A DNA stretch of 64,000 nucleotides from CBDESN01 sp965242495 (GCA_965242495.1 OZ251446.1:2666001-2730000); one strand, 5' to 3'. Positions 7,407 to 17,028 are shown, numbered from the stretch's first letter. Program-made: numbers and translations. Notes: generated by a model not told the origin, from the sequence alone.

Positions 7407-9017
7407 TCACCCCCGCCGCCCGGCCGCCGCCGGCGCGTTCCGGCCGCGCAGCCGGAAGCGCTGGATCTTGCCGGTCGCGGTCTTGGGCAGGTCGTCGACG
7501 AAGTTGATCCAGCGTGGGTATTTGTAGCGGTCGAGGCCGTCCCGGCAATGCGCGCGCAGCTCGTCGGCGAGCGCGCCGTCCGCAGCCGCCGCGGCGTCCC
7601 GGAGCACGACGAACGCCTCGGGTTTGGTCAGCCCGTCCCTGTCGGCGCGCCCGACCACCGCCGCTTCCAGCACCAGGGGATGTTCGACCAGCCGCGCCTC
7701 GATCTCGAACGGCGAGCACCACAGCGCCCCGACCTTCATCATGTCGTCGCCCCGCCCGCAATAGACGAAATAGCCGTCCTCGTCCCGGTAATACATGTCG
7801 CCGGTGTCGAGCCAGCCGTCGTCGAGCATCGTGGCGGCGGTTTTTTCCTCCTGCTTCCAATAGTATTTGGCCCTCGATTCGCCCTTGGCGAAGACGGTGC
7901 CGATCTCGCCCGGCGCCGCCGGCTCGCCCCGCTCGGTCACGATCCGCGCCTCGAAGCCCGGCACCACCGTCCCCGACGTCCCCGGCTTGCACGCCGCTTC
8001 GGTGTTGGCGATGAACATGTGCAGCATTTCGGTCGAGCCGAGGCCGTCGAGGATCGTCAGGCCGGTCCGCTCCTTCCAGCGCCGGAACAGGTCGGCGGGC
8101 AGCGCCTCGCCGGCGGACAGGCAGAGGCGCAGCGACGACAGATCCGGCGTCGCGGTCTCCAAGGCGCGGAGCTGCTGCGCATAGAGCGTCGGCACGCCGT
8201 AGAACAGAGTCGGGCGCAACCGCTCGACCAGTTCGAACATGCTCTCGGGCGTCGCCCGGCGGTCGCTCAGCGCCGCGGCGCCGCCCACCCAGAGCGGGAA
8301 GGTGAGGGCGTTGCCGAACCCGTAGGAGTGGAACAGCTTGCTCGCCGAGAGGAACACGTCGTCCTCGGTGGCCCCGTGGGTGCGCACGGCCACCCGTTCC
8401 CCGGTGCACACCATGTCCCTGTGGGCGTGGACGACGCCCTTCGGGTTGCCGGTGGAGCCCGAGGAATAGAGCCAGAAGCAGTCGTCGTCGGCAGCCGACG
8501 GCGCCGCGGCCAGGGCGGTATCCGCGCGCGCCATCAGGCCGGCCAGCCCGTCGCTCCCGTCGGTGGGAAGGGCGTTGCGGGGCCGGCGGCGCGACCGGGC
8601 GAGGGCGGCCTCGGCGGTCGCGGCGAATTCCGGGCTGTAGACGAAGGCCGCGCATTCCGAATCGTCGATCAGAAAGGCGTAGTCCTCCGCCCGCAGCATC
8701 GTGTTGACGGGAACCGGGATCGCGCCGGATTTGATCGCCCCGAAGAACGAATAGATGAATTCCGGGCTGTCCTTGATCGCCATCAGCACCCGCTCGCCGC
8801 GTTTGACGCCGAGCCCGGCCAGGGCGTTGCCGCAGCGGTTCACCCGCTCGGCGAGGGCGCGGTAGGAGACGCTTTCCGTCGTCGTCCGGATCGCGGTCCG
8901 CCCGGCGCGGCCTTCGGCGAGGTGGCGGTCGATGAACGGAACCGCGACGTTGAACCTGTCGGCGAACCGCAAGACCGGCGGCGAGGACGGTTCGACGACG
9001 ACGCTGTTGTCCCGCAT
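7407..9017 (-). CDS. Benzoate-CoA ligase family AMP-forming ligase
   Basis: Activates an aromatic carboxylic acid to its CoA thioester with ATP through an acyl-adenylate. 536 residues. ANL-superfamily motifs are visible: the phosphate loop YSSGSTGNPKGVVHAH, STEMLHMF (A5 region), GWLDTGDMYYRDEDGYFVYCGRGDDMMKVGALWCSPFEIE (A7-A8) and the C-terminal catalytic lysine region LPKTATGKIQRFRLR. The overall pattern, with VNTMLRAEDYAFLIDDS, is that of the benzoate/4-hydroxybenzoate-CoA ligase subfamily; the exact acid is unknown. The ATG at 9017 is preceded by GGAGG. It follows the UbiD gene by 44 bp. Confidence 0.88.
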   Translation of the reverse strand: MRDNSVVVEPSSPPVLRFADRFNVAVPFIDRHLAEGRAGRTAIRTTTESVSYRALAERVNRCGNALAGLGVKRGERVLMAIKDSPEFIYSFFGAIKSGAIPVPVNTMLRAEDYAFLIDDSECAAFVYSPEFAATAEAALARSRRRPRNALPTDGSDGLAGLMARADTALAAAPSAADDDCFWLYSSGSTGNPKGVVHAHRDMVCTGERVAVRTHGATEDDVFLSASKLFHSYGFGNALTFPLWVGGAAALSDRRATPESMFELVERLRPTLFYGVPTLYAQQLRALETATPDLSSLRLCLSAGEALPADLFRRWKERTGLTILDGLGSTEMLHMFIANTEAACKPGTSGTVVPGFEARIVTERGEPAAPGEIGTVFAKGESRAKYYWKQEEKTAATMLDDGWLDTGDMYYRDEDGYFVYCGRGDDMMKVGALWCSPFEIEARLVEHPLVLEAAVVGRADRDGLTKPEAFVVLRDAAAAADGALADELRAHCRDGLDRYKYPRWINFVDDLPKTATGKIQRFRLRGRNAPAAAGRRG

Positions 9018-9061
9018 GACCCGCCTCCGCGTTCCCGAACGGTCTCCGTTCCGGCGAGCGA

Positions 9062-10546
9062 CTACAGCTCGTCCAGAAGGTATCCGAATTTGGCGCGCGT
9101 GCGCGCGCGCTCCGTCGGGCTCGCCTCGGCGACCGGCGGGAAGTCGTCGATCCAGTCGAACGGCCGGCAGGCGTCGATCAGGGCGCGCGAGTTGAAATTG
9201 TCGCCGGCCTTCTTGCGCGGATCCAGCGGTCCGCTCCAGGCGTTGCGGATGATGTCGATGTCGCGCTCGGGATCGCAGCGCGAAGCCATCGCCCAGGTCA
9301 CGTCGTGGATGTTCGTCGGGTCGATGTCGTCGTCCACCACCACCACGAAACGCCCGAGATAGTTGCCCGCATGGCTGCCCGCGGCGAGCAGCAGGGCCTG
9401 CTTCGCATGGCCGGCATAGGCCTGCTCGATCGACACCACGTTGAACATGCGCCCGCCGCCCGGCTCCATGCACCACACGCCCCGGACGCCGCGCAGCCCC
9501 GCCCGCTCGATGTCCTCCCAGATCAACGACGATTTGACGACGCATTTGCTCAGCGAGTAATCGGAAGGCGGCCGGCCCGGACGGGCCATCGTGTGGATCG
9601 GAGCGTCGCGGTGATAGACGCGGCGCACCCGGACGACGTAGTCCTCGCGCACCTTGCTGGCGTAGTAGCCCGTCCACTCGCCGAACGGCCCCTCCGGGCG
9701 CTTCTCGTCCGGGAGGATCTCGCCTTCGAGCACGATCTCGCCGCGCGCCGGGATCGGCAGGCCGTGCAGTTCGGAGGGCGTCACGTCGACGGGGCGTCCG
9801 CGATGCCCGCCGGAATGCGCGTATTCCGACCGGCCGAACTCGACTTCGTTGCCCGAGGCCAGGAACAGCAGCGGGTCGTGCCCGACGCTGATCGCGACCG
9901 GGCACGGCTTGCCGTCGGCGAAGAATTTCTCGCGGATGTGCCGGCCGTGCTTGCCGGGGGAGATCCACAACCCGACGGTGTTCTTGTCGTGAACCATGAC
10001 GCGGTAGGTGCCGAGATTGACCCAGCCGCTGTCCGGGTCGCGCATGATCACCAGGTCGCCGGTGCCGAAATAGCGCCCGCCGTCGAGCTCGTGGAGCAGC
10101 GGGACCGGGAATTTGTACAGATCGACCGCCTCGTCGCGGTCGACGTGATCCAGAATCGGCCCCGAATTGACCTCGCGCGGCGGCAGCTCCTCGAACCCTT
10201 CCAGCCGCCGGCGATAGCATTTCACGACGTCCAGCGGATGGTCCGGCGGCGGGAAGCCGAGCGTCGCGGCGAGCCGCCGCGGCGAGTTGGCGGCCCCCGA
10301 CAGGACCCGATAGTCGTCGGGGAAGCCCGGGATCTTCTCGAACAGGATCGCCGGCGGGTTGTCGGGCCTGGCGTGATAGATCATCTCGGAGACCGACCCC
10401 ATTTCGAGGTTCCAGTCCACGCCCTCGACGCGCAGCAGCTCGCCCATCCCCTCGATGCGTTCGAGCCAGTCGCGCAGATCCTCGTGCGGCGCGTCGAACG
10501 CGCCGTAACCCTCGCCGTCGCCGCGCTCGCCCGGTCCGGCGGTCAT
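9062..10546 (-). CDS. UbiD-family prenyl-FMN decarboxylase
   Basis: Reversible (de)carboxylase of aromatic or unsaturated acids that uses prenylated FMN. 494 residues. UbiD-family features seen: GDLVIMRDPDSGWVNLGTYR, the HDPLLFLASGNE region, PARGEIVLEGEI, and the active-site glutamate and arginine region RPEGPFGEWTGYY, followed by ...MARPGRPPSDY. The cofactor maker UbiX is not in the window, so it must be encoded elsewhere. It sits between an SDR and the aromatic CoA ligase on one strand, suggesting decarboxylation or carboxylation in an aromatic-acid pathway rather than ubiquinone synthesis. The start at 10546 is the first Met after the SDR stop. Confidence 0.88.
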   Translation of the reverse strand: MTAGPGERGDGEGYGAFDAPHEDLRDWLERIEGMGELLRVEGVDWNLEMGSVSEMIYHARPDNPPAILFEKIPGFPDDYRVLSGAANSPRRLAATLGFPPPDHPLDVVKCYRRRLEGFEELPPREVNSGPILDHVDRDEAVDLYKFPVPLLHELDGGRYFGTGDLVIMRDPDSGWVNLGTYRVMVHDKNTVGLWISPGKHGRHIREKFFADGKPCPVAISVGHDPLLFLASGNEVEFGRSEYAHSGGHRGRPVDVTPSELHGLPIPARGEIVLEGEILPDEKRPEGPFGEWTGYYASKVREDYVVRVRRVYHRDAPIHTMARPGRPPSDYSLSKCVVKSSLIWEDIERAGLRGVRGVWCMEPGGGRMFNVVSIEQAYAGHAKQALLLAAGSHAGNYLGRFVVVVDDDIDPTNIHDVTWAMASRCDPERDIDIIRNAWSGPLDPRKKAGDNFNSRALIDACRPFDWIDDFPPVAEASPTERARTRAKFGYLLDEL

Positions 10547-10575
10547 CGTCTCGCCCCGGCCATCGGCGGTCCTCC

Positions 10576-11364
10576 TCAATGCATGTTGCGGCCGCCGTCG
10601 ACGTTGATCGTCTGGCCGGTGATGAAGTCGCTGCCGTCCGAGATCAGGAACATGACCGCGCCCACCAGGTCCTCGGGGTGCTGGTGGCGCTTGAAGGCGC
10701 GGGTCTCGTCGGGCGCGTTGCGGCGCGCGTAGTCGCCCGACGACGAGACCTGGGTGTCGCTCAGCGTGAAGCCCGGCGTGACGCAGTTGACGGCGATGTT
10801 GTCGTCGCCGACCTCGCGCGAAAGCGACCGGGTGAGCCCGATGACGCCGGCCTTCGAGGTCGAGTAGTCGAGCCGGTTGGGCGCGCCCTCCCAGAACCGG
10901 CCCGAGGCGATGTTCACGATCTTGCCCTTCCGCTGCTTCTTCATCTGCGGGTAGACCGCCCGGCAGCACAGAAAGACGCCGCGCAGATTGACCGCCATGA
11001 CCCGGTCCCAACGCTCGACGTCGATGTCGCGCCACGGGCCGCGCGGCAGGACGCTCATCAGCGAGGCGTTGTTGACCAACCCGTCGATCCGCCCGAAGGC
11101 TTCGATCGCGGCTTCGGCCATCCGCTCCGCCTGCGCCGGATCCGAGACGTCGGTCGCGACCGGAGCGGCCGCGCCGCCGGCCCGGCGGATTTCCGCCGCG
11201 ACCCGTTCGTTGGCGTCGCCGTCGATATCGGCGACCACGACCTTGGCTCCGGCCTCGGCGAAGCTCCTGGCGTAGACGCCGCCGATCCCCCTGGCTCCGC
11301 CGGTGACGATCACGACCCGGCCCTCGATGCCGAGCAACGTCCTGGGATCGAACGCTTCCGCCAT
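10576..11364 (-). CDS. Short-chain dehydrogenase/reductase
   Basis: Classical SDR of 262 residues, NAD(P)-dependent. Visible motifs: the cofactor loop TGGARGIGG near residue 21, NNAS near residue 92, catalytic Ser in NIASGR, YSTSK (Tyr and Lys) near residue 165, and the late PGFTLSDT. The acidic residue at the end of strand two (VVADIDGD) favours NAD. The C-terminus ends TGQTINVDGGRNMH. Its stop lies 29 bp before the UbiD start on the same strand, so the two are likely cotranscribed. Substrate unknown; oxidation of a ring alcohol or dihydrodiol is one reading of the context. Confidence 0.9.
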   Translation of the reverse strand: MAEAFDPRTLLGIEGRVVIVTGGARGIGGVYARSFAEAGAKVVVADIDGDANERVAAEIRRAGGAAAPVATDVSDPAQAERMAEAAIEAFGRIDGLVNNASLMSVLPRGPWRDIDVERWDRVMAVNLRGVFLCCRAVYPQMKKQRKGKIVNIASGRFWEGAPNRLDYSTSKAGVIGLTRSLSREVGDDNIAVNCVTPGFTLSDTQVSSSGDYARRNAPDETRAFKRHQHPEDLVGAVMFLISDGSDFITGQTINVDGGRNMH

Positions 11365-11458
11365 GCATGCACTCCCCTGCGCCGCGCCACGCTAGCGACG
11401 GCCGCCCGCCGGGTCCAGTTCGCGTTGCCGCCCGCGCCGACGCGCCCGCGACTTCGTG

Positions 11459-11486
11459 TTGAAATCGTGGCCAACATGCATAATGT
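11459..11486 (+). promoter_or_regulatory. Candidate sigma-70 promoter for the alcohol dehydrogenase gene
   Basis: TTGAAA at 11459-11464 and TAATGT at 11481-11486, separated by 16 bp, in the 228-bp space between the divergent SDR and dehydrogenase genes. The -10 box is overlapped by a short inverted repeat, ACAT-N5-ATGT (11474-11486), which could be an operator half-site pair. This AT-richer patch stands out from its GC-rich surroundings. No regulator gene is adjacent. Confidence 0.45.
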
Positions 11487-11592
11487 GTGCGGGCGTTTCG
11501 TTCGGCCGCAGGATCGTCGGCTCCCGGGGAACGGAAGATGCGGCCCGACGGTCCGCCGGGCGACCGCGCCGTCGCCGATGAGGAGTCCGACC

Positions 11593-12702
11593 ATGGCCGA
11601 GACGGCTCACGCGGCGGTTCTGACCGAGCCGCGCAGCTTCGCCTATCGCGAATACGACATCCCCGACATCGGGCCCGACGAGGGCCTGCTTCGGGTCGAG
11701 GCGGCGGGGCTGTGCGGCACCGATTACGAGCAGTTCGCCGGCCATCTCGAGGGTACCAGGTGGGACGTCCGCCCCATCATCCCCGGGCACGAGATACTGG
11801 GCCGTATCGACCGGGTGGGGCGGGCCGCGGCGCGCGAATGGGGCGTGAAGGAGGGCGATCGCGTGACCGTCGAGGCCTCGATCCCCTGCGGCCACTGCTT
11901 CCAGTGCCGGATCGGACGCACGGTTCTGTGCAAATCGAACATGGGGTACGGGCTGCGCGTCGGTTCGGACCGGCCGCCGCATCTGTGGGGCGGCTATGCG
12001 ACCCATATGTATCTGCATCCCAGGGCGCGGCTGCATCGCGCGCCCGATCACGTGCCGGCCAACGTCATGAGCCTGTTCAACCCGATGTCCAACGCCGTCC
12101 GCTGGGCGATCGAGCGGCCCGGGATGCGGGCGGGCGATACGATCGTCATCGAGGGGCCGGGACAGCGCGGCCTGCTGTCGGCGTTCGCCGCCCGCCTCGC
12201 CGGGGCCGGGCGCATCGTCGTTACCGGCAAGCGCGAGGATCGGGGCCGGCTGGCCCTCGCCAGGGAGCTCGGGGCGCATGAGACGATCGTCGTGGACGAC
12301 GAGGACGCGGTGGAGCGGGTGCGCGATCTGACCGCCGGACGGAAGGCCGACATCGTGCTCGACGTGGCCGCGGTATCGACCCAACCGATCGTCGATGCCG
12401 TCGAGATGGTGCGGCCGGGCGGCGCGATCGTCCTCGCCGGCCTCAAGAATCAGGCCGCGGTGAGCGGCCTGGTGACGGACAAGCTGGTCGCCAACGAGAT
12501 TTCGATGGTGGGCGTCCTGTCGTCGAGCTGGACGTCGGTCGAGACGGCGACCGGCATCATCGGCGACAATTGGCGCGAGCTGAAGAAGCTCTGCACCCAC
12601 AGCTACCGCGTCGGCGAGGCCGAGACGGCGGTTCGCGTGCTGGGCCGCGAGATCGTGGACGGCGACGAGGCGGTCCATGTGGACATCGAGGCCGCGGCGT
12701 AA
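11593..12702 (+). CDS. Zinc-binding alcohol dehydrogenase (MDR family)
   Basis: 369-residue medium-chain dehydrogenase. Catalytic zinc ligands are Cys41 (AAGLCGTDYEQ) and His66-Glu67 (IPGHEILG). The structural zinc site is Cys99, Cys102, Cys105 and Cys113 in CGHCFQCRIGRTVLC. The Rossmann region is IVIEGPGQRGLLSAFAARLAGA, a variant of GxGxxG. The start at 11593 is preceded by GATGAGGAGTCC, which places AGGAG at a normal distance; an in-frame ATG at 11578 lies within that signal. It is followed 37 bp later by the amidohydrolase gene. Substrate unknown. Confidence 0.9.
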   Translation: MAETAHAAVLTEPRSFAYREYDIPDIGPDEGLLRVEAAGLCGTDYEQFAGHLEGTRWDVRPIIPGHEILGRIDRVGRAAAREWGVKEGDRVTVEASIPCGHCFQCRIGRTVLCKSNMGYGLRVGSDRPPHLWGGYATHMYLHPRARLHRAPDHVPANVMSLFNPMSNAVRWAIERPGMRAGDTIVIEGPGQRGLLSAFAARLAGAGRIVVTGKREDRGRLALARELGAHETIVVDDEDAVERVRDLTAGRKADIVLDVAAVSTQPIVDAVEMVRPGGAIVLAGLKNQAAVSGLVTDKLVANEISMVGVLSSSWTSVETATGIIGDNWRELKKLCTHSYRVGEAETAVRVLGREIVDGDEAVHVDIEAAA

Positions 12703-12739
12703 GCCGCCGCACCCCCTCCCCCGGCGAGGAGACAGGACC

Positions 12740-13720
12740 ATGGACGGCAAGATCACCTTCGAGGAGCATTGGGCGCTCGAGCGGACGCTGGGACCGTTCG
12801 GCCGCGCCGCCGATCCGACCGGCCATTGGGAGGATTTGCGCCGTCGGCTGTTCGATTTCCACCAGTGGCGGCTGCCCGAGATGGACCGCCACGGCATCGA
12901 GTACAGCATCGTCTCGCTCAACGCGCCGGCGGTGCAGGGCGTCCTGGACGCGGGCGAGGCGGCGGCGCTGGCCCGCGCCGCCAACGACCGGCTGGCGGCG
13001 GAGGTCGGCGCCCGCCCCGACCGGCTGGGAGCGTTCGCGGCCCTGCCGATGCAGGACCCCGAGGCCGCCGCTCTGGAGCTCGCGCGCTGCGTCCGCGAAC
13101 ACGGCTTCAAGGGCGCCATGGTCAACGGCTTCACCCAGCGGGGAAGCGCCGATTCGGCGATCTATTACGACCTGCCGGAATACCGGCCGTTCTGGGCCGC
13201 GGTCCAGGAGCTCGACGCGCCGTTCTATCTGCATCCCCGGCTCAACATCCCGTCGCGCGGGCTCGTTTACGAAGGGCATCCGTGGCTGTTCGCCCCGGCC
13301 TGGGACTTCGCCGCGGCGACCTCGGTCCACGCTCTTCGTCTGATCTGCTGCGGGCTGTTCGACGAGTTTCCCGGCCTCAAGATCGTGCTCGGCCATCTCG
13401 GGGAGCGCATCCCGTTCGATCTGTGGCGGATCGACAACCTGATGAAGAAACCGCCGACCGGCATTCCCGCCAAGCGGTCGGTCGGCGACTATTTCCGCTC
13501 GAACTTCCACCTCACCACCAGCGGCCATTTCCACGACCCGCCCTTCCGTTGCGCTCTCGCCGAGATGGGCGTGGACCGTATGCTGTTCTCGATCGACTAC
13601 CCGTTCGAGACCACCGCGGCCGGGGCGCGATGGTTCGACGAGACCGACCTGTCGGACGAGGACCGGCGCAAGATCGGCCGGACCAACGCGATCGAGCTGT
13701 TCGGGCTGGATCTGTCCTGA
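12740..13720 (+). CDS. Amidohydrolase-family decarboxylase, gamma-resorcylate decarboxylase-like
   Basis: 326 residues. The sequence follows the metal-dependent 2,6-dihydroxybenzoate (gamma-resorcylate) decarboxylase pattern: MDGKITFEEHW gives metal ligands Glu8 and His10, YLHPR gives His165, GHLGE gives His219 and SIDYPFE gives Asp286. NAPAVQ, GFKGAMVNGF and KIGRTNAIELF also match that subfamily. The likely reaction is nonoxidative decarboxylation of a hydroxybenzoate-type acid. The start has AGGA about 7 bp upstream. It is cotranscribed with the zinc dehydrogenase and faces the UbiD/CoA-ligase operon, giving the island two unrelated decarboxylase types. Confidence 0.85.
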   Translation: MDGKITFEEHWALERTLGPFGRAADPTGHWEDLRRRLFDFHQWRLPEMDRHGIEYSIVSLNAPAVQGVLDAGEAAALARAANDRLAAEVGARPDRLGAFAALPMQDPEAAALELARCVREHGFKGAMVNGFTQRGSADSAIYYDLPEYRPFWAAVQELDAPFYLHPRLNIPSRGLVYEGHPWLFAPAWDFAAATSVHALRLICCGLFDEFPGLKIVLGHLGERIPFDLWRIDNLMKKPPTGIPAKRSVGDYFRSNFHLTTSGHFHDPPFRCALAEMGVDRMLFSIDYPFETTAAGARWFDETDLSDEDRRKIGRTNAIELFGLDLS

Positions 13721-13790
13721 CGCCCTCGATTCCGTAATCCCGCGCCGGCTATGCCGGCCATCTGCGCCGTCGTCGCCATCGTCGCGGCGG

Positions 13791-15167
13791 TCATGCGACG
13801 CGGATCCAGGTCGCCATTCCGCCGACCTCGTGCTCCAGCATGTGGCAATGCAGCAGCCAGTCGCCCGGGTTGTCGGCGACGAACGCGATCTCCGCCGTCT
13901 CGCCGCGCTGCACCAGCAGCGTGTCCCGCAGCGGACCCGTCGTCCCGTCGTCCGCGATCCGGCGGGCGTGATGTCCGTGCAGGTGCATCGCGTGCGGCCA
14001 GGCGGTGTCGTTGATCATCGACAGGCGGACGGTCTCGCCTTTCCGCGCCGCGAGCAGCGGCTCGTCCGGCATCCCCGCGCGGCCGTTCAGCGCCCACGCC
14101 TTGCCGCGCGACGCCATCTCCCGCAGGCTCGTCACGCGGCCGTCGAGCACGGCGTTCCGCAGACGCCCCATCGCGCCGCCCTCCATGCGGAGGATGGCGC
14201 GCCGCGCGTGATCGAGGCGGCCCAGGGCCGGCGTCGGGTTCGGCGGCAGCGGCCCCGGCGCCGACAACCGGGCCGGGCGCGCCGCGCCCCGGACGGCGAA
14301 GGTCGCCAGCGCGTAACCGCCGTCGCGCTCGCGGGACAGGAGGAGCGCCTCTGCGCCCTCCTCGGCCGTCACGTCGACGATGAGGTCCGCCCGCTGCCCC
14401 GGCGCGAGCGCGATTCGCCCGGCGGGCCGCGGCGTCGGCAGCGGCTGGCCGTCCAGGGCCGCGACCCAGCCGTCCAGCCCCTCGACCGCCAGCGAGAAGA
14501 CGCGGGCGTTCGCCGTATTGACGAGGCGGAGGCGCAGCCGTTCGCGCCGCCGCACTCGCCGCCGCCAGGCGCCGTCGCCGTTCACCGTGGCCCAATTCCC
14601 CAACCGGCCGGCATGGGCGCGGTCGTGCAGCGTGGCGAAGCGCTCGTCGATGGCGGCGTCCGCGGTCAAGCGCCAGTCGTCGACGAGGAGCGTTTCGTCG
14701 CGATCGACCGCCGGAGGTTCGCGCTCCTCGACCACGAGGGCGCCGTAGAGCCCGCGCGCCATCTGCTCCCAGGCGCGATGATGCGAGTGATACCAATAGG
14801 TCCCCGCATCGGGCGGCAGGAAGTCGTACAGGAACGCCCCGCCCGGCGGCACGGCCGGCTGCGTCAGCCCGGGCACTCCGTCCATCGCGTTGTCGATGCG
14901 GAGGCCGTGCCAGTGGACGGTCGAGGGCTGCGGCAGCCCGTTCAGGAACCGGCGGACCACGCGCCGCCCTTGCGGCGCGCGAATCGTCGGACCCGGCACC
15001 TGCCCGTCATACCCCCAGATCGGCGTCGCCGGCCGATCCGGCGGCGCGAGCCGGGCTTCGCCGGGCTTGGCGTGGAGCGTCGCCGCGCCGCCCTCGCCGG
15101 CCCGCGCCATGCCCGCCAGGGCGGCCCCGCCGGCCGCGCCAAGAAACCCCCGTCTGGAGAGGATCAT
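13791..15167 (-). CDS. Tat-exported multicopper oxidase
   Basis: Laccase-like periplasmic oxidase, 458 residues from the chosen start. The N-terminus MILSRRGFLGAAGGAALAG is a twin-arginine signal. All four copper-binding motifs are present: TVHWHGLR, YWYHSHHR, HAMHLHGHHAR and LLHCHMLEHEVGGM, giving one type 1 and one trinuclear centre. The start at 15167 is preferred because of the Tat signal and an upstream GGAGG; an upstream ATG at 15230 would add 21 residues. Possible roles are copper tolerance (CueO/CopA-like) or oxidation of phenolics; no methionine-rich copper insert is obvious. Confidence 0.92.
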   Translation of the reverse strand: MILSRRGFLGAAGGAALAGMARAGEGGAATLHAKPGEARLAPPDRPATPIWGYDGQVPGPTIRAPQGRRVVRRFLNGLPQPSTVHWHGLRIDNAMDGVPGLTQPAVPPGGAFLYDFLPPDAGTYWYHSHHRAWEQMARGLYGALVVEEREPPAVDRDETLLVDDWRLTADAAIDERFATLHDRAHAGRLGNWATVNGDGAWRRRVRRRERLRLRLVNTANARVFSLAVEGLDGWVAALDGQPLPTPRPAGRIALAPGQRADLIVDVTAEEGAEALLLSRERDGGYALATFAVRGAARPARLSAPGPLPPNPTPALGRLDHARRAILRMEGGAMGRLRNAVLDGRVTSLREMASRGKAWALNGRAGMPDEPLLAARKGETVRLSMINDTAWPHAMHLHGHHARRIADDGTTGPLRDTLLVQRGETAEIAFVADNPGDWLLHCHMLEHEVGGMATWIRVA

Positions 15168-15317
15168 CTTCCCGGCCTCCACGCCTCCGTTTGCGCCATG
15201 CCGGCGATAGTATAGCTTGGCGCGGCGCATGACGGGACGGTTGTGACCGCTGCGGCGAAGCCGTTAGTCTGGCCGCGCCGCCCGCTGGCGGCCGACTCCG
15301 ACCCTTCGATCGGACCG

Positions 15318-17000
15318 ATGGCTTCTCCCCGATACGTCTACGTGATGAACCGGCTGACCAAGGTCTGGCCGGGCGGCCGCGAGGTCCTCAAGGACATCAC
15401 CCTCGCCTTTCTGCCGGGCGCCAAGATCGGGGTGCTGGGGCTCAACGGCGCCGGCAAATCGACGCTGCTCCGGGTCATGGCGGGCGAAGAGACCGATATT
15501 GCCGGCGAAGCCTGGGCGGCCGAGGGCGTTACGGTGGGGCTGCTGCCGCAAGAGCCGACGCTGGATGCGGACAAGGACGTGCGCGGCAACGTCCTCGACG
15601 GCCTCGCCGCGACGCGCGCTTTGCTCGATCGCTTCGAAGAGGTCAGCGCCCGGTTCGCGGAACCGATGGACGAGGCGGAGATGGCGGCCCTGATCGAGGA
15701 GCAGGGCGCGCTGCAGGAGGAGATCGACGCCGCCGGAGCCTGGGATCTGGACCGGACCGTCGAGGTCGCGATGGACGCGCTGCGCTGCCCGCCGGGCGAC
15801 GCCGCGGTGACGACGTTGTCCGGCGGCGAGGCGCGGCGGGTCGCGCTGTGCCGGCTGTTGCTGCGGCGCCCCGACCTGCTGCTGCTGGACGAGCCCACCA
15901 ACCATCTCGATACCGAGTCGGTCGCGTGGCTCGAAGACTTTCTGCAGGAATACGGCGGGACCGTGGTGGCGATCACGCATGACCGCTATTTCCTCGACAA
16001 CGTGGCGGGTTGGATATTGGAGCTCGACCGCGGGCGCGGGATTCCGTGGCGGGGCAACTATTCGTCCTGGCTCGACCAGAAGGAGAAGCGGCTCGCCGTC
16101 GAGGCCGGGCAGGAGGCCGCGCGGCGGCGGACGCTGGCCCGCGAACTCGAATGGATCCGCGCCGCTCCCCGGGCGCGCCAAGCCAAGAGCAAGGCGCGGA
16201 TCTCGGCCTACCAGACGCTGTTCTCGCAGGCGGTCGAGCAGGCGCCCGAGGCCGCGCAGATCGCGATCCCGCCGGGGCCGCGGCTGGGCGACCTGGTGAT
16301 CGAGGCCGCCGGCGTCGCCAAGGGCTTCGGCGGTCGCGTGCTGATGGCGGACATGAACTTCCGCCTGCCGCCCGGCGGCATCGTCGGCGTGATCGGACCG
16401 AACGGGGCGGGCAAGACCACGTTGTTCCGGATGATTGCCGGCGCCGACTCGCCGGACGCCGGCGCGCTGCGCATCGGCGAGACGGTAGCGCTGGGTTACG
16501 TCGATCAGTCGCGCGACGCGCTGGCCGACGACAAGACCGTCTGGGAGGAGGTCTCCGGCGGCGAGGACGAGGTGACTCTCGGCCGGCGGCGTATGTCGAG
16601 CCGCGCCTATTGCGCGGCCTTCAACTTCCGCGGCCCCGATCAGCAGCGGAAGGTCGGTCGGCTTTCGGGCGGCGAGCGCAACCGCGTTCATCTCGCCAAG
16701 CTGCTCAAGCGAGGCGCCAACGTCCTGCTGCTCGACGAGCCGACCAACGATCTCGACGTGGATACGCTCCGCGCGCTGGAGGACGCGCTGCTGGCCTTCG
16801 CCGGCTGCGTGGTCGTCGTCAGCCACGACCGCTGGTTCCTCGACCGGATCGCGACCCATATCCTCGCCTTCGAAGGCGACGGCAGGGTGGTCTGGTTCGA
16901 GGGCAACTACGCCGACTATCGGGCCGACCGCCGGAAGCGCCTGGGCGACGAGGCCGAGCGGCCGCGCCGGGGCGGCCGCCGGCCGCTGGCGCGCGGCTGA
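15318..17000 (+). CDS. ettA: ABC-F energy-dependent translational throttle protein
   Basis: 560-residue soluble ABC-F ATPase with two nucleotide-binding domains and no membrane domain. Walker A motifs GLNGAGKST and GPNGAGKTT, signature LSGGE twice, and LLLLDEPTNHLD / VLLLDEPTNDLD are present. The linker between domains is the EttA-type 'P-site tRNA interaction' arm. EttA binds the ribosomal E site and gates entry into elongation according to the ATP/ADP ratio. The ATG at 15318 gives MASPRYVYVMNRLTKVWPGG, the usual start. The C-terminal tail is short and basic. Confidence 0.95.
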   Translation: MASPRYVYVMNRLTKVWPGGREVLKDITLAFLPGAKIGVLGLNGAGKSTLLRVMAGEETDIAGEAWAAEGVTVGLLPQEPTLDADKDVRGNVLDGLAATRALLDRFEEVSARFAEPMDEAEMAALIEEQGALQEEIDAAGAWDLDRTVEVAMDALRCPPGDAAVTTLSGGEARRVALCRLLLRRPDLLLLDEPTNHLDTESVAWLEDFLQEYGGTVVAITHDRYFLDNVAGWILELDRGRGIPWRGNYSSWLDQKEKRLAVEAGQEAARRRTLARELEWIRAAPRARQAKSKARISAYQTLFSQAVEQAPEAAQIAIPPGPRLGDLVIEAAGVAKGFGGRVLMADMNFRLPPGGIVGVIGPNGAGKTTLFRMIAGADSPDAGALRIGETVALGYVDQSRDALADDKTVWEEVSGGEDEVTLGRRRMSSRAYCAAFNFRGPDQQRKVGRLSGGERNRVHLAKLLKRGANVLLLDEPTNDLDVDTLRALEDALLAFAGCVVVVSHDRWFLDRIATHILAFEGDGRVVWFEGNYADYRADRRKRLGDEAERPRRGGRRPLARG

Positions 17001-17028
17001 CCGCGGCCCCGATCCGCCGCCTCGCTCC

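Noticed and set aside
9062..10546. Ubiquinone-biosynthesis UbiD
   Set aside because: Gene context is an aromatic-acid ligase, an SDR and no other ubi genes, so a catabolic decarboxylase is more likely.
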